A stretch of 64,000 nt of DNA from Berghia stephanieae (GCA_034508935.3 CM067443.1:125163172-125227171), one strand, 5' to 3'; counted from the stretch's first letter, positions 20,817 to 31,936 are shown. Notes: generated from the letters alone by a model not told the origin. Numbers and translations: made by a program.

Positions 20817-21055
20817 TTCCTTTAAAGGGCTTTTCCGCAGTGCTTAAAGTGGATACGGAACAATGTTGCCTAAGATCAACAGCAAATTGTGCATATTCAT
20901 TTCAGATTACGTATACACGTATATGGAAGGCTGAGGTTGTGTCAAAAGGTCATTTTTGTGATGTTCGCCTAAAAAAATGCTCCAGTACTGATTTATTTGG
21001 AGAAAATAAGGATACAATTCACCTTCATCAGTTTCTCTGGGTCAAAAAAATATGA
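20817..21055 (+). other. Unrecognised open frame of about 80 codons
   Basis: The frame has a mixed, non-repetitive composition with several cysteines (EQCCLRSTANC, HFCDVRLKKC). No family was recognised, no splice context is convincing, and an AT-rich run follows. It may be chance. Confidence 0.2.
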
Positions 21056-21342
21056 AAAAAATAAACCCAAACTGACGATCTAGTACCAAAATTATGGTAT
21101 TAAAGCTTTATAAAAGGCCGAAAAAGTGTTGACTCAGTTGATTCCTTGTCCACATGACTTATGAACATTTGAAAAATTAAATCGCCATTTAAAAAAAAAA
21201 TCTTTTTGGTATATTTCCCATTATTCAGCTGATAGAAACTTATGATAACGAATTGCTTGCCTTAGTTTTTTTTTTTCGCAAATAACTTGGGAATATTGTT
21301 GTGGCGAACGCCCCAAAAATGACGTTTTGAAACAGCCTCAAA
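21056..21342. other. No gene recognised
   Basis: AT-rich sequence without recognised features. Confidence 0.5.
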
Positions 21343-21379
21343 CAAACACACACACACACACACACATATAATATAATAT

Positions 21380-21455
<76 letters not shown>
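21343..21455. repeat. (CA)n-(TA)n microsatellite
   Basis: A CA run followed by a long TA run with minor interruptions. Confidence 0.95.
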
Positions 21456-22373
21456 TAATGTAAAGGAAAGAAAATCCGTAAAACTATAGTTATATAACAT
21501 TTCACTTTATTTTCCAATTCAAATTAAAAAAATAAGGAAACCCTAATCACACTACTAACATCCAATCACCATTCTGCTCTGCCCACACACAGCAATAATA
21601 ACAGATGAACAAAGAGCACTAAGAGATTTAAAAAAAAAAAAAGAAAAAAAAAAAAATAATCCCCCCCCCCAAAAAAAAAAAAAAAAAAACAAAAACAAAA
21701 CAAACCCCAAAGGCACACATTAAAAGAAAAAGACACACCTGAAAAAAAAAAAACGCATTATCTGTAGGCTTACGGTGCGCTTTAAAAAAAAAAGGTGCCA
21801 CCGGGCAGTGGGCACTTATTTTTCTTTTTATACGTTCGCATTCAGGCATCACACCCACCCACACATTGGAATAAGGGCGCATCTTCAAGAGTATACTATT
21901 TCAATACATAGGGCCATGTCGGTGTTACTACGAGACAACCTTATTATCAAATACAGCAGGGAATAAATAAATGTAAATCTTCATAATTCACGTAAATATA
22001 TTTTACTCTTTTTAACTCACTCAACCCTAACACCGACTATATCCGTAGTTTACCCGGGTTACTTTTACCCCATGCCTATTTATTATATTTTCTGAGACAA
22101 TTTATAGGCGTACTATCAAAACTAATGATTTATATTTTTGCATGTTAATGAAAGTTGAATAAAGCTGTCTATTTAAATGCTAAATTTTAATATATTATTT
22201 TTTCCAAGTTTGAAAAGTAGAAAAAATATCCAGGATTGAATGAGTTAATACAGTCTCATACAAGCACCATATTCTATAAACTCAGGTTTGGCAACATAAA
22301 TCTTGGTTACAATGTAACCAGGTACCCGCGGGACTCTGAAAAACAAAACAAAAAAAAAAACAATCATGTACAT
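21456..22373. other. AT-rich stretch with A and C runs, no gene recognised
   Basis: It contains A runs with a central C run at 21630-21690. Nothing coding is recognised. Confidence 0.5.
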
Positions 22374-22676
22374 GTGCGGCTATGTGGTCTAGTGGTATGA
22401 CACTCGTTTTCGGACCGGAAGGTCCTGGGTTCGAGCCTCGCTCGGCGCATAGTTGAGGCCTTGGAAAAGACTCTTTACTCACTTTCTCTCACCGTACTCA
22501 GGTGTAAAATGAGTAATTGGGCGTTAACAGCGTTGTCTCTGTCCGAAACAATTATAATATCGCCTAACAGGCGTCATGTCCCGTCCTACATGTTAAGTGC
22601 TGCTGTTGGCCAGTGACCCATTGTAAGCGCTTTGAGCACGTTTAGTGGATATTGCGCTATATAAATGCTCTACATA
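22374..22676 (+). repeat. tRNA-derived SINE (family S), full-length
   Basis: Head GTGCGGCTATGTGGTCTAGT with B box GGGTTCGAGCC, body with TAACAGCGTTGTCTCTGTCC and ATCGCCTAACAGGCG, tail ending GCGCTATATAAATGCTC. It lies directly against a half copy of element E. Confidence 0.92.
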
Positions 22677-22775
22677 TTTAAAAAACCTGGCTAGAAAACT
22701 CATCCTTCAACTGCTGATCGATTTAAATGACCCTCATCTTGGTAAAACTCTCAAACCTGAGACGTCGCGAATAAC
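22677..22775. mobile_element. MITE E, half copy
   Basis: It reads TTTAAAAAACCTGGCTAGAA, CTTCAACTGCTGATCGATTT, AAATGACCCTCATCTTGGTA, CTCTCAAACCTGAGACG, that is, one arm of E without its partner arm. Confidence 0.75.
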
Positions 22776-22826
22776 TGCACAGTATTATTCGCCAAATATT
22801 GCCTCATGTACATAATATTCATTATA

Positions 22827-24346
22827 CAGAACTCGCTCTATTCTAGCACGCTCTTGAGAGAAGCCAAAAAGCGTGCTAGAATCGAAGCGTGCCGAAATCT
22901 AATGCTCATGAGCGGTAACAAATACGATTCAATAGTCTGATGTCACGCCGCCCGGCAACGGCTGTCATCTTGGTTCTAAACAAAGAAAATCATTACTTTT
23001 TATTTTTCATGCTGGCTAGAACTTTTCATATGCCTTGTGATCAGAATGTGTAAAAGTCAAAACATGATCAAATGTGTGTGTCTTTTTTTTCCTCTGGATA
23101 CCCTTTATGCTCGCCTGAGAAATATTTCATACGGGCGTCCGCCATTGTTCCGATAGTTTAGAGCCAGTGTTACTAAGTTACCATCATGCGTCATTAGGAA
23201 GGAAGTGACGTTAGGACTGTTGAAGCGTATTCATTTGGTCACTCAGCTCCAGCGTGTTGCACTGCAGAGAGCGTGCTGGAATTCGGCGTGCTAGAATCCA
23301 GCGAGTACTATCGTAGCCATCGTCAACTTATAGATAGTATGCAGATGACGTCACTCGGGCCTTTGTTATTGTTTTTGCCATCCGCGTTTGTGAGTTGTTC
23401 TCACTAAACTGTATTAACCAGACTATAAAAGTTCATGGTTACACAGAGTTTGTGTGTTGGTTCGTTATACTTCCGGATGGCAATGTTCAGAACTCCTTGG
23501 CCAAGCGCATTCTATCTATAGCCTGACACCGTAGCCATCGTTATGTTATAGATAGTATGCGCTTGGCTAAGAAGCTCATAACATTGCCATCCGGAAGTGT
23601 AACGGACCAACACACAAAACTGTGTGTATCCATGAAAGTTTATAGTCGGGTTAATACAGTTCAGTGAGCATTACTCATAAACGCGGATGGCAAAAAACAT
23701 CAACAAAGACCTGAGTGACGTCATCTTCGAACTATCTATAGATAGTATACGCTTGGCTAAGAATAGAAGCTCATAACATTGCCATCCGGAAGTATAACGG
23801 ACCAACACACAAAACTGTGTATCCATGAACGTTTATAGTCGGGTTAATACAGTTCAGTGAGCATTACTCATAAACGCGGATGGCAAAAAAAAAACAATAA
23901 CAAAGACATGAGTGACGTCATCTTCGAACTATCTCTAGACTGACACTGAAATCCAAAAGGACTGGCAGTTTGATGTCATTATTTGTTTTTTGCACCGCCT
24001 AGTGAGTTGTCGTTAGTAGAGCCCATGGAAACAAGTCATTTCATTGGTTGAACTATTGAATTCAACTCACGATTTGTTTTCTTTTGTGGAAAAAGACTGG
24101 TATTTTGACGTCATTTTTTGATCAGTGTCAGGCCATAACTTTACGAAGGCCACGCTGACACTGACCAAAAAGTGACGTCAAAATGCCAGTCTTTGGCCAC
24201 AAAAGAAAACAAACCGTGAGTTGTACTCAATAGTTCAACCAATGGGACCACCTGTTTCCATGAGCACTACTAACGACAACTCACTAGGCGGGGCAAAAAA
24301 CCAAATAATGATGTCAGGCTACAACTTAACGAAAGCTACGGTACTG
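22827..24346. mobile_element. Pogo/Tigger-like MITE, interrupted by an A/B composite
   Basis: The left end is CAGAACTCGCTCTATTCTAG then CACGCTC, preceded by TA (22825-22826). The right part reads GGCGTGCTAGAATCCAGCGA then GTACT at 23309, where a 1.03-kb composite begins. The last bases GTACTG resume at 24341-24346 and are followed by TA. Ends of the form TA-CAGTACTCGCT resemble pogo/Tigger elements, which duplicate TA. The interior (22860-23280) has no transposase. Confidence 0.75.
23310..24340. mobile_element. Composite A/B element with terminal inverted repeats and candidate 5-bp duplication
   Basis: Order: terminal motif CGTAGCCATCGTCAACTTAT; B minus (23327-23522); linker TAGCCTGACACCGTAGCCAT (23520-23539); B plus (23546-23741); B plus (23733-23938); A plus (23940-24153); A minus (24154-24319); terminal motif ending TTAACGAAAGCTACG. 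The two ends are inverse of one another. The flanks are GTACT on both sides (23305-23309, 24341-24345). No protein is encoded, so movement would need an enzyme supplied elsewhere. Confidence 0.75.
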
Positions 24347-24348
24347 TA

Positions 24349-24917
24349 CTACTAAATCTAATGGACATGCGTCACTTCAGTTTCAACTCAAGCACGCAAC
24401 ATTACCTACACCATTGCCCCTTTCAAATGATTCTAAAATCCAAGGATGTTTAACAACTAACATAAATAACACGTTATCTCCTCTGTTAGAGTCAAACATA
24501 CAGTTAGTGTACTCTCCAGGATAAAAGTATAGTAGCCGCCGGATTTCAGCACGTCATTTTTCAGCACTTGTAGTGCTTAAGTAAAATGACCATTCATTCC
24601 TCTACCATAGCCTATAATTAATCAAGATCGGATTTCTGAAACATTTTTAAAAATTCCCACTTGAAATCGTATGATTTGCAGCTTGTAAATAATGAATCTA
24701 TTTTGGTGTCAATAAATGGCAGTTATGAACAAAGATACGATCCTTTCATATCAAGGACAAAGTGCCCGACTCCACCAAAGGGGCGATAACTTTATAGCGC
24801 ATGATGTGCTGGTCTCCCTTTTCCAATCCATGATCTCATCCCTGTGGATAAACATTGAAATTTTATTACTATTTTTCATTAGTCTTCACACCAAGTCAAA
24901 ATAAAATTAAATAAAAA
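24349..24917. other. No gene recognised
   Basis: Nothing is identifiable. A small palindrome GCACTTGTAGTGC lies at 24563-24575. Confidence 0.5.
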
Positions 24918-25213
24918 ATTGAGCTTTTATATAGCGCGTTATCAACTAAACGTGCTCAAAGCGCTTTACAAGGGGTCCCTGGCCAGCAGCAACAATTAAC
25001 ATGTAGGACGGTACAAGCCGCCTGTTAGGTGATTTTACAATTGACAGAGACAACGCTGGAAACGGCCAGGTACTCATTTTATACCTGAGTACGGTGAGAG
25101 AATGTGAGTAAAGAGTCTTTTCCAAGGACTCAACTATGCGCCGAACGAGACTCGAACCCAGGACCTTCCGATCCGAAAGCGAGTGTCATACCACTAGACC
25201 ACATGGCCGCACA
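24918..25213 (-). repeat. tRNA-derived SINE (family S), full-length
   Basis: On the plus strand it starts with the tail (TTGAGCTTTTATATAGCGCG) and ends with the head (ACTAGACCACATGGCCGCAC). Well preserved. The open frame at 25104 is antisense of the SINE head. Confidence 0.92.
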
Positions 25214-25350
25214 AAGTAAATGGAAGGCTGAGTTGTGGGAATTTAAAAAGGAGTATAGTAACTCCAACAGAGAACAAAGAACAAAACACAGAACATTTCA
25301 AAGGCTTTATTTGTTTGTAACAAAAACAATTAAAAACGGTAATGCCTTAT

Positions 25351-25635
25351 ATTAACCATTTCCTTACCAGCTATTTTCATAATTTTCCCACACACCCACC
25401 CAACACAAAAATAAAGTTTTTTCTTACTCAAACAGAAAAGCAACAAATAATACATTCTATGCATAATATTGATCAGCAAAATGAACGCTACAACAGAGAT
25501 TCACATTTTATGTCCCTGTAATAAAACGTTGTTCATTAAATTGTGTGATTTACAAAAGAAATCTGAATGATTAAAGTGCTGGTTGGATCGTAACGAATGT
25601 GACGATTTTCCTATGGTTGGCAACGAGAGGTTTAA
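25351..25635 (+). mobile_element. MITE F, copy 4
   Basis: Left end ATTAACCATTTCCTTACCAG; right end GGTTGGCAACGAGAGGTTTAA. The interior is nearly identical to the copy at 9.05 kb over CTTACTCAAACAGAAAAGCA and GCTGGTTGGATCGTAACGAA, so these two are the youngest F copies here. Confidence 0.85.
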
Positions 25636-26231
25636 ATCAAGATAGGAGAATTGTCCATTTATCTATTTCTGGTATTGGCTGAAGACGTTTTTCATTCTAA
25701 AATGTTCCGTGTTTGTCACTTTAAAAATAACTAGTGTTATGCCATTGAGCGAGGTAAAATAAAATCCATTTCTTAATTAAAGAAATGACATTTTTAAGCA
25801 TTTTCATCTAACACTTTTGGGAAAAAAACAAAAACAAAAAACAAAAAAAAAAACAAACAAACGAATTTGTTCTACAACATCTGCATACAATCAGCATTAA
25901 ATATGTAAGAATACGTAACATCTGCAGTAGTATTCATAGCATGAGTTAATCGTAAGCCCGAGGTCTGTCAAAGAAAAAAAAAGTTCCAAGAACAATGCAA
26001 TTTGACTGCTCACAATTATTTTAAAATGAAAATGAGTATTTGGAATGGACCTCACTATTAGCAAACCCGCTAATATTCGAATCGATGGTATTTCAGCAAT
26101 ACATCTTCTGCATCTACCACATTCATTCACAGAAATGCATATAAGTCAAAAACAAAACAAAACACGACGACAAAGAAAAATGTCGTTAACAACTTACGCA
26201 CTATCCAGCTAGTTTTCGGTTTAAAATGGCG
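25636..26231. other. No gene recognised
   Basis: It contains an A-rich (CAAA)n-like patch at 25818-25862. No gene recognised. Confidence 0.5.
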
Positions 26232-26395
26232 TCGTAAGTCTTGGGGATCGAAGAAAAATTGATTAAAAATTGTACATAGTAAAATCGATCTAAATATAGT
26301 AACAATCTCGACGTCTTGTATCAGACGGATAAAGATGTTAACGGGCAAGCTCATTTCCACGGCAGAAAGTAGTCTTGCTTTCTCTGTAGATGACA

Positions 26396-26436
<41 letters not shown>

Positions 26437-26604
26437 ACACGTAAGTCTTGGGAATCGAAGAAAATTGATTAAAAATTGTACATAGTAACGTCGATCTAAA
26501 TATAGTAACAATCTCGACGTCTTGTATCAGACGGATAAAGATGTTAACGGGCAAGCTCATTTCCACGGCAAGAAGTTTTGCTTTCACTGTAGATGACAAA
26601 CAAA

Positions 26605-26645
<41 letters not shown>
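26232..26645 (+). repeat. Two tandem 205-bp copies, each ending in (CA)n
   Basis: Copy 1 (26232-26437) and copy 2 (26441-26645) share GTAAGTCTTGGGGATCGAAG, CAATCTCGACGTCTTGTATC, GATGTTAACGGGCAAGCTCA and end in a CA run. They differ at only about a dozen positions. Unequal exchange between the CA runs is a likely origin. Confidence 0.9.
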
Positions 26646-26646
<1 letters not shown>

Positions 26647-27180
26647 TAAACACATATACAAGAGTCACTGTTTTGTGGAGAATTTACCAGGCAGCAAGCG
26701 ACAGTTACTTATTTCCGAACGGAATTAACACTTTGCATTGGTTTGAGAGTAATCCCATATACAGCAATAAGCCTAGAACAATTTATATTATCAGACCTGA
26801 CAAATAAGTATACATTGGTAGCAGGTAAAAGATAACTGAAATGACAGTCCATTAAGACATGTCACAGTGCCCTTCTCCTACTGTGACTACACTAGTGAGA
26901 CGATATTAGTCATTATGAAGCAGAAAATCAATTATGAGATAGAAAAAAACAACAACAAAAAACCTCCCAAACATAATATAGACGTCTAGGCCGAATAAAA
27001 CAAAACAAAACAAGAAAAAAAAAACAACCCTACATAAATCATTATAAAATGTAGTAACCATCTGATATGTATAAGATCGACCACGCGTTAAAACATTTTT
27101 AAAAGACCCCAAAACCTCTAATCCTATACATACACAACCTCTCGGCTTTCTTTCAAATATTGAAACCGCAAAAGAAAGCA
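26646..27180. other. No gene recognised
   Basis: A-rich patches at 26940-27030. No coding feature. Confidence 0.5.
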
Positions 27181-27364
27181 ACAACAACAACAACAACAAA
27201 GTAAAAACAACCCCCCCCCCCCCTTTCCAAAAAAAAAAAAAAAAAAGAAAAAAAAAAAGAAAAAAAAAAAAACAAACAAAAAAAATAACAACAAAAAAAA
27301 AAAACCCCAGAAATAAAACAAGTTTAAAAACAAAACAAAACAAAAGCAAAACAAAAACAATCAA

Positions 27365-27432
<68 letters not shown>

Positions 27433-27475
27433 AGGGAGAAGAGAGAGAGAGAGGGGGGGGGAGGAATTAACACAA
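27181..27475. repeat. (CAA)n, C run, A-rich and (GA)n low-complexity block
   Basis: Successive tracts: (CAA)n to 27199, a C run at 27210-27223, A-rich sequence with CAAAA repeats, then (GA)n at 27368-27430 and a G run. Frames across it are low complexity. Confidence 0.95.
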
Positions 27476-27871
27476 ATACGTCGAAGCAAATACAAAAACC
27501 AATCAGAACAAGATTATGTACAGTATTAACATGCTAAATTGAAAAGTATGTCATCCTTATTTATATAAAAAAACCGCTTACTCAACAAGACGAGTAGTGA
27601 GTAACACAACCACATGTTTTGAGATCGAGAGGAAAAAAAATAAAGGAGAGGAGAATAAAAAATAAAGCCGCAACAGAAATAATCGATAACTTATCCTTGG
27701 CCGTTGATGAGTCACTAGGTCTGTCCCCGTACCCATAACCTACCCCCCCCCCCCCCCCCCAAAATAAAAATAAAAATATTATGAATGAATAAATCTGTGG
27801 TTGGACAGATGGACAGAAAGATACACAGATAGATAGATAATCTTAGATATATCGATAAATATGATAGATTG
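27476..27871. other. No gene recognised; C run and GATA patch
   Basis: A 19-bp C run at 27744-27762 precedes AT-rich and GATA/GACA-like repeats. No gene recognised. Confidence 0.5.
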
Positions 27872-28170
27872 GTGCGGCTATGTGGTCTAGTAGTATGACA
27901 CTCGCTTTCGGATCGGAAGGTCCTGGGTTCGAGCCTCGCTCGGCGCATAGTTGAGTCCTTGGAAAAGACTCTTTACTCACATTCTCTCACCGTACTCAGG
28001 TGTAAAATGAGTACCTGGCCGTTAACAGCGTTGTCTTTGTCCGAAAAATTGTAATATCGCCTAACAGGCGTCATGTCTCGTCCTACATGTTAAATGTTGC
28101 TGTTGACCAGGTACCCCTTGTAAAGCGCATTGAGCACGTTAAGTTGATATTGCGCTATATAAATGCTCAA
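27872..28170 (+). repeat. tRNA-derived SINE (family S), full-length
   Basis: Complete head-to-tail copy: GTGCGGCTATGTGGTCTAGT to GCGCTATATAAATGCTCA, with B box GGGTTCGAGCC. Confidence 0.93.
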
Positions 28171-28177
28171 TTTTTTT

Positions 28178-28209
<32 letters not shown>

Positions 28210-28250
28210 TAAATAGATAGATAGATAGATCGATCGATAGATAGATAGAC
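28178..28250 (+). repeat. (GATA)n/(GACA)n microsatellite
   Basis: TAGA, GACA and GATA tetranucleotides between two SINE copies. Confidence 0.9.
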
Positions 28251-28272
28251 GACTTGCACTGGAAACTGTTCT

Positions 28273-28492
28273 GTGCGGTTATGTGGTCTTGTGGTATGAC
28301 ACTCGCTTTCGTCCCGGTTCGAGCCTCGCTCGGCGCATAAATGAGTCCTTGGAAAAGGCTCTTTACTCACATTCTCTCCCCGTACAGCGTTGTTTCTATC
28401 CGAAAAAAATTGTAATATCGCCTAACAGGCGTCATGTCCGCTTTTAAAGCGCTTTGAACACGTTTAGTGGATATTGCCCTATAAAAAAGTTC
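28273..28492 (+). repeat. tRNA-derived SINE (family S) with internal deletions
   Basis: The head GTGCGGTTATGTGGTCTTGT has lost about 12 bp around the anticodon-arm region. The body lacks the stretch after CCCCGTACAG and the CCTACATGTT region. The tail is present (AAAGCGCTTTGAACACG). Confidence 0.85.
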
Positions 28493-28800
28493 AGTTTTTA
28501 TTTATTTTTTTTTTTTTACTTTATATCATGCTGGTTGAATAACGGACGTATTGATTTTATTGGCATTGTAAATCTTTGGGAGAATCCTAATCCCATAGAT
28601 ATGTTCACAGTTATCTTTATTTTATTTGGTGGTGGTTTAAAAGCAACTAACACCATACTGTGCAGGCTGACAAAAGCTGACGACTATCACTTGGCTCATT
28701 TCATATTATTTATGATCATCATGACGCATGCGTCTTGGCAATGCATTTAAGGTATTACTACAAAGAAAAACGCTTAATCAAACAACGACCAAAGTAAATA
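28493..28800. other. No gene recognised
   Basis: A 98-codon open frame (28454-28750) overlaps the SINE tail and a T run. No similarity recognised. Confidence 0.45.
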
Positions 28801-29222
28801 GGTAAGTAAGTAAGTAAGTATGTAAGTAGGTAGGTAAGTAAGGAAGTAGGAGGTAAGTAAGTAAGTATGTAAGTAGGTAAGCATGTAAGTAAGTAAGTAG
28901 GTAATTAGGTAAGTAAGTAGTAGGTAGGTAAGTAAGTAGGTAAGTAAGTAAGTAAGTAAGTAGGTAATTAGGTAAGTAAGTAGTAGGTAGGTAAGTAAGT
29001 AAGTAAGTAAGTAACTAAGTAAGTAAGTGAGTGAGTATGTAAGTAAGTAGGTAAGTAAGTATAATTAGGTAAGTAAGTAAGTAACTAAATAAGTAAGAAA
29101 GTAAGTAGCCTACGTGAGTATGTAAGTAAGTAAGTAAGTAAGTAAGTAAGAATGTATCTAAGTAAGTAGGTAAGTAAGTAAGTAAACAAGTAAGTAAGTC
29201 AGCAAGTAAATACATACATAAA
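28801..29222 (+). repeat. (TAAG)n tetranucleotide array, about 420 bp
   Basis: Long TAAG/TAGG/GTAA array with point changes and a repeated higher-order piece (GTAATTAGGTAAGTAAGTAG appears twice, near 28901 and 28964). Frames over it are low complexity. Confidence 0.95.
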
Positions 29223-29348
29223 TAACTATGATATGAAAGAAAGACCAGAAAAGTGGTTCTATACCTTACTATAAGCGTGGGAAGCACAACCAAAGTAAAG
29301 ATAAAAATAATTTTTAAAAAAAGACCATTTACATTTTGCAATATCAAT

Positions 29349-29606
29349 TCAACGTGCTCAAAGCGCTTAACTAGGGCCCCTAGCCAACAGCAACACTAAC
29401 ATGTAGGACGAGAGATGAGCCTATTAGGCGATATTATACATTTTTCTCCGACAAAGACAACGCTGTTAACGGCCAGATTCTCATTTTACACTTGGGTACG
29501 GTGAGAGAATGTGAAGAGTAAAAAGTCTTTTCCAAGGACTCAACATTGAGCTGTCCAGAGCGGGACCCGAACCCAGGACCTTCCGATCCGAAGGCGAGAG
29601 TCATAC
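29349..29606 (-). repeat. tRNA-derived SINE (family S), partial
   Basis: The 3' tail is truncated (starts CAACGTGCTCAAAGCGCTTA) and the head is diverged and cut after GCGAGAGTCATAC. An (AAAT)n run follows. Confidence 0.88.
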
Positions 29607-29625
29607 AATACTGCATATCCGTGAC

Positions 29626-29627
29626 AA

Positions 29628-29690
<63 letters not shown>
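29626..29690 (+). repeat. (AAAT)n microsatellite
   Basis: About sixteen AAAT units. Confidence 0.97.
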
Positions 29691-29691
<1 letters not shown>

Positions 29692-29699
29692 CCGTAAAG

Positions 29700-30186
29700 A
29701 CTAAGCGACACGGGGATTGGGCCATCCAGGTATATTCCAATATTGTAACCAACTACATAAACATACAAATCAAAACCCCCATTTGTTGAGGTCCACACGA
29801 ATTTTTTAAAATATTTTGTTTTTTACGTTTTATCATTTGGTCAATCAGATTTGTCCGCGGTTGTTATGACGCGTAACCATGCATTATTCAAGACATCAAA
29901 GACAAACAAGTCGACCCTGGTCTACTTATAATGTATTAATTGTTACTTTCTCACGTACCTCGCGTCAAGCCTATTAAGGTTGCATTAACGTATTCTTCAT
30001 CGTTTGCGTTTGCATCATAGTAGAGTCCTACGTAATGCTTTATTATTTTTTTTTCTCAAGGCTAAATTTATCCCAAACACTTACGCTGCTTTTATTAAGG
30101 TACTTATACGCACACTTCTAAAACACATACAGCCACACAACCGCCCACCCCTCTCATTATTCATCTTTACTGTAAACACAGTGAAA
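29700..30186. other. No gene recognised
   Basis: Nothing identifiable. Confidence 0.5.
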
Positions 30187-30188
30187 GA

Positions 30189-30298
30189 TGTGTGTGTGTG
30201 TGTGTGTGTATGCTTGTGTGTCTGTGTGTGTGTGTATGTGTGTGTGAGAGAGAGAGAGAGAGAGAGGGGGAGAGAGGGAGGGAGAGAGAGAGGGAGAG

Positions 30299-30366
<68 letters not shown>
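30189..30366 (+). repeat. (TG)n-(GA)n compound microsatellite
   Basis: A TG run with variants to about 30245, then a 120-bp GA run. All frames through it are low complexity. Confidence 0.97.
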
Positions 30367-30367
<1 letters not shown>

Positions 30368-30660
30368 GACTCACGAATCGAAGTCATCGACAATCCTCAC
30401 AATCGATCTGGTGTTGACGGAGATGGTGTGAGCGGAAAAGAGAAATAGGATAAGCCGATGCAGAGTCTCGTAACAATGGCAAAGATTGAGGCTGGCTGAC
30501 TCAAGCAGGATGTAAACAGCCGGACTCGACTCCGTGTGTGCAGAGAGCGCTCTCTGGTGTGTGGCACACAAAGCTTTACGCGGATTACTCAAGGAGATAG
30601 AGGGTAAGAAGCTTTGATGAAAGGAAACACGGGGTGATCTAAAAGTCTTCATAGCAATAG
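30367..30660. other. Non-repetitive GC-richer island, unexplained
   Basis: About 290 bp with balanced composition and several CpGs next to the GA run. The minus strand is open for 93 codons without recognised similarity and contains a GT donor-like GATTC/GTGAGT at its end (30366-30376). It could be an untranslated first exon or promoter region, but no core promoter element is clear. Confidence 0.25.
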
Positions 30661-30700
30661 CACGATATCTACATCATATCTTACCAACCAACCAATTATA

Positions 30701-30896
30701 CAGTACTCGCTGGATTCTAGCACGCTCTCCGGAAAAGCCAAAAAAAAAAAAAAAAAAAAAAAAAAAAGCGTGTTAAAATCCGAGCGTGCCGAAATTCGAT
30801 GCTAATGGGAGGTAACCAATACATTCGGTTACCCAGCTCCAGCGAGTTTATTCTCAGAACGTGCTGGAATTCGGCGCGCTGGAATCCAGAGTTTTG
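30701..30896. mobile_element. Pogo/Tigger-like MITE, short copy
   Basis: The left end CAGTACTCGCTGGATTCTAG follows TA (30699-30700). The right end GGCGCGCTGGAATCCAGAGT is followed by TA (30897-30898). An A run sits inside (30740-30766). Internal matches to the 22.8-kb copy include GCGTGCCGAAATTCGATGCT and GCTCCAGCG. Confidence 0.82.
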
Positions 30897-31037
30897 TATG
30901 AAAATACGACATCTATTTTCTTGACAGGAAGCATTTTCGATTTTATATCCATGGATTCTCCTCTAAATGAAAATGAAACCATTCTTCCCCACTGAAAAAA
31001 AATAACGTAGTTTAACATATCTAGACTTTTGGGGCAA

Positions 31038-31042
31038 TAATG

Positions 31043-31106
<64 letters not shown>

Positions 31107-31122
31107 TAATAACAATAATAAC

Positions 31123-31203
<81 letters not shown>
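31038..31203 (+). repeat. (AAT)n microsatellite
   Basis: About 55 AAT units with a few AAC interruptions. Confidence 0.97.
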
Positions 31204-31205
<2 letters not shown>

Positions 31206-31464
31206 TAACCGGAACAATGTCGGGATTAAAAAGTGAATTTAGAATTTGAATGATAAGCAACACATAGCGCGTCGTTTTGCCTGCAATGACTACAATTACA
31301 CAACAGCGTTACGGGCATGCTCAATGAACTGCATTGGACATAGACGAGACGAACGTCGTCGTGTAAGCTGCCTTAATTTTTTTTTCCCACAAATTAATTA
31401 CGTAGGAAAAATAGCTTTCCCGAATGACATGCTCGAAATAAAACCCCGAGACCGCAGAGGCTTG

Positions 31465-31560
31465 TTCTTTTTTATTTGTTTAACGGCGCTTTCAACACTA
31501 TTTAGGTCATTTAAGTGCCCGTCTCTGGTTTTTATCAATTTTTATCGGCCTAAAGGGGCC
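31465..31560 (-). repeat. Retroposon D, 3'-end fragment
   Basis: TTTATTTGTTTAACGGCGCT, then CAACACTATTTAGGTCATTT and GTGCCCGTCTCTGG, match only the tail end of D (GCGCC-GTAAAAC on the element strand). The rest is absent, as expected for 5' truncation. Confidence 0.6.
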
Positions 31561-31734
31561 ATAGCTGCTCAATCGTGTTAATACTGTTGTAATAAAAATC
31601 TATAAAATCATAAACGTTACATGCTTGTTATTTTAAAATGTTTATTTACAATTTTTGCAGGAGTTCACATTCCTGCAGACACTTTAAAATTGTAAGCGGA
31701 TTGACTGACTGGAACAGAGACTTTTCAGACCACA

Positions 31735-31893
31735 GAGGCACGCACAAAACCAGATGCAACTGAAGCAGCCGTTCTGCCAAACAGAAGCATACCATCCGGA
31801 GCTGGAATCACGTATCAAACACCCTCAAAACTCGGCCAACACTTGTGAATCTTTTAAAATCTGCTCTTTCGGCGTTTAGGCAGTGGAATTAAA
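31735..31893 (+). pseudogene. C-terminal fragment of a LINE reverse transcriptase
   Basis: One frame reads SRSAKQKHTIRSWNHVSNTL, then KTRPTLVNLLKSALSAFRQW N before TAA. The pattern H-T-I-R-x-W-N followed by a run ending in LLKSALSAF is the typical end of CR1/Jockey-like reverse transcriptases (usually FFPRTIRDWN). A stop lies upstream in the same frame (31763-31765). Nothing of the catalytic core is present. Confidence 0.6.
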
Positions 31894-31936
31894 GCTTTGA
31901 GAGAACAATGCTCATCGTTAACATATTGAAAAAAAA

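Noticed and set aside
25104-25355. Plus-strand frame beginning MSKESFPRTQLCAERDSNPG
   Set aside because: It is the antisense of the tRNA-derived SINE. The same frame appears at every SINE copy (22.3, 28.2 and 29.5 kb among others), so it is a repeat artefact.
28801-29222. CRISPR-like array
   Set aside because: It is a simple TAAG tetranucleotide repeat without spacers, in a eukaryotic sequence.
30004-30431. Frames with RE/SL repeats
   Set aside because: They are translations of (TG)n-(GA)n; the same holds for 58184-58586 and 60934-61050.
31021-31263. Poly-isoleucine and poly-leucine frames
   Set aside because: They arise from (AAT)n; the frames at 5070-5632 likewise arise from (TAG)n.
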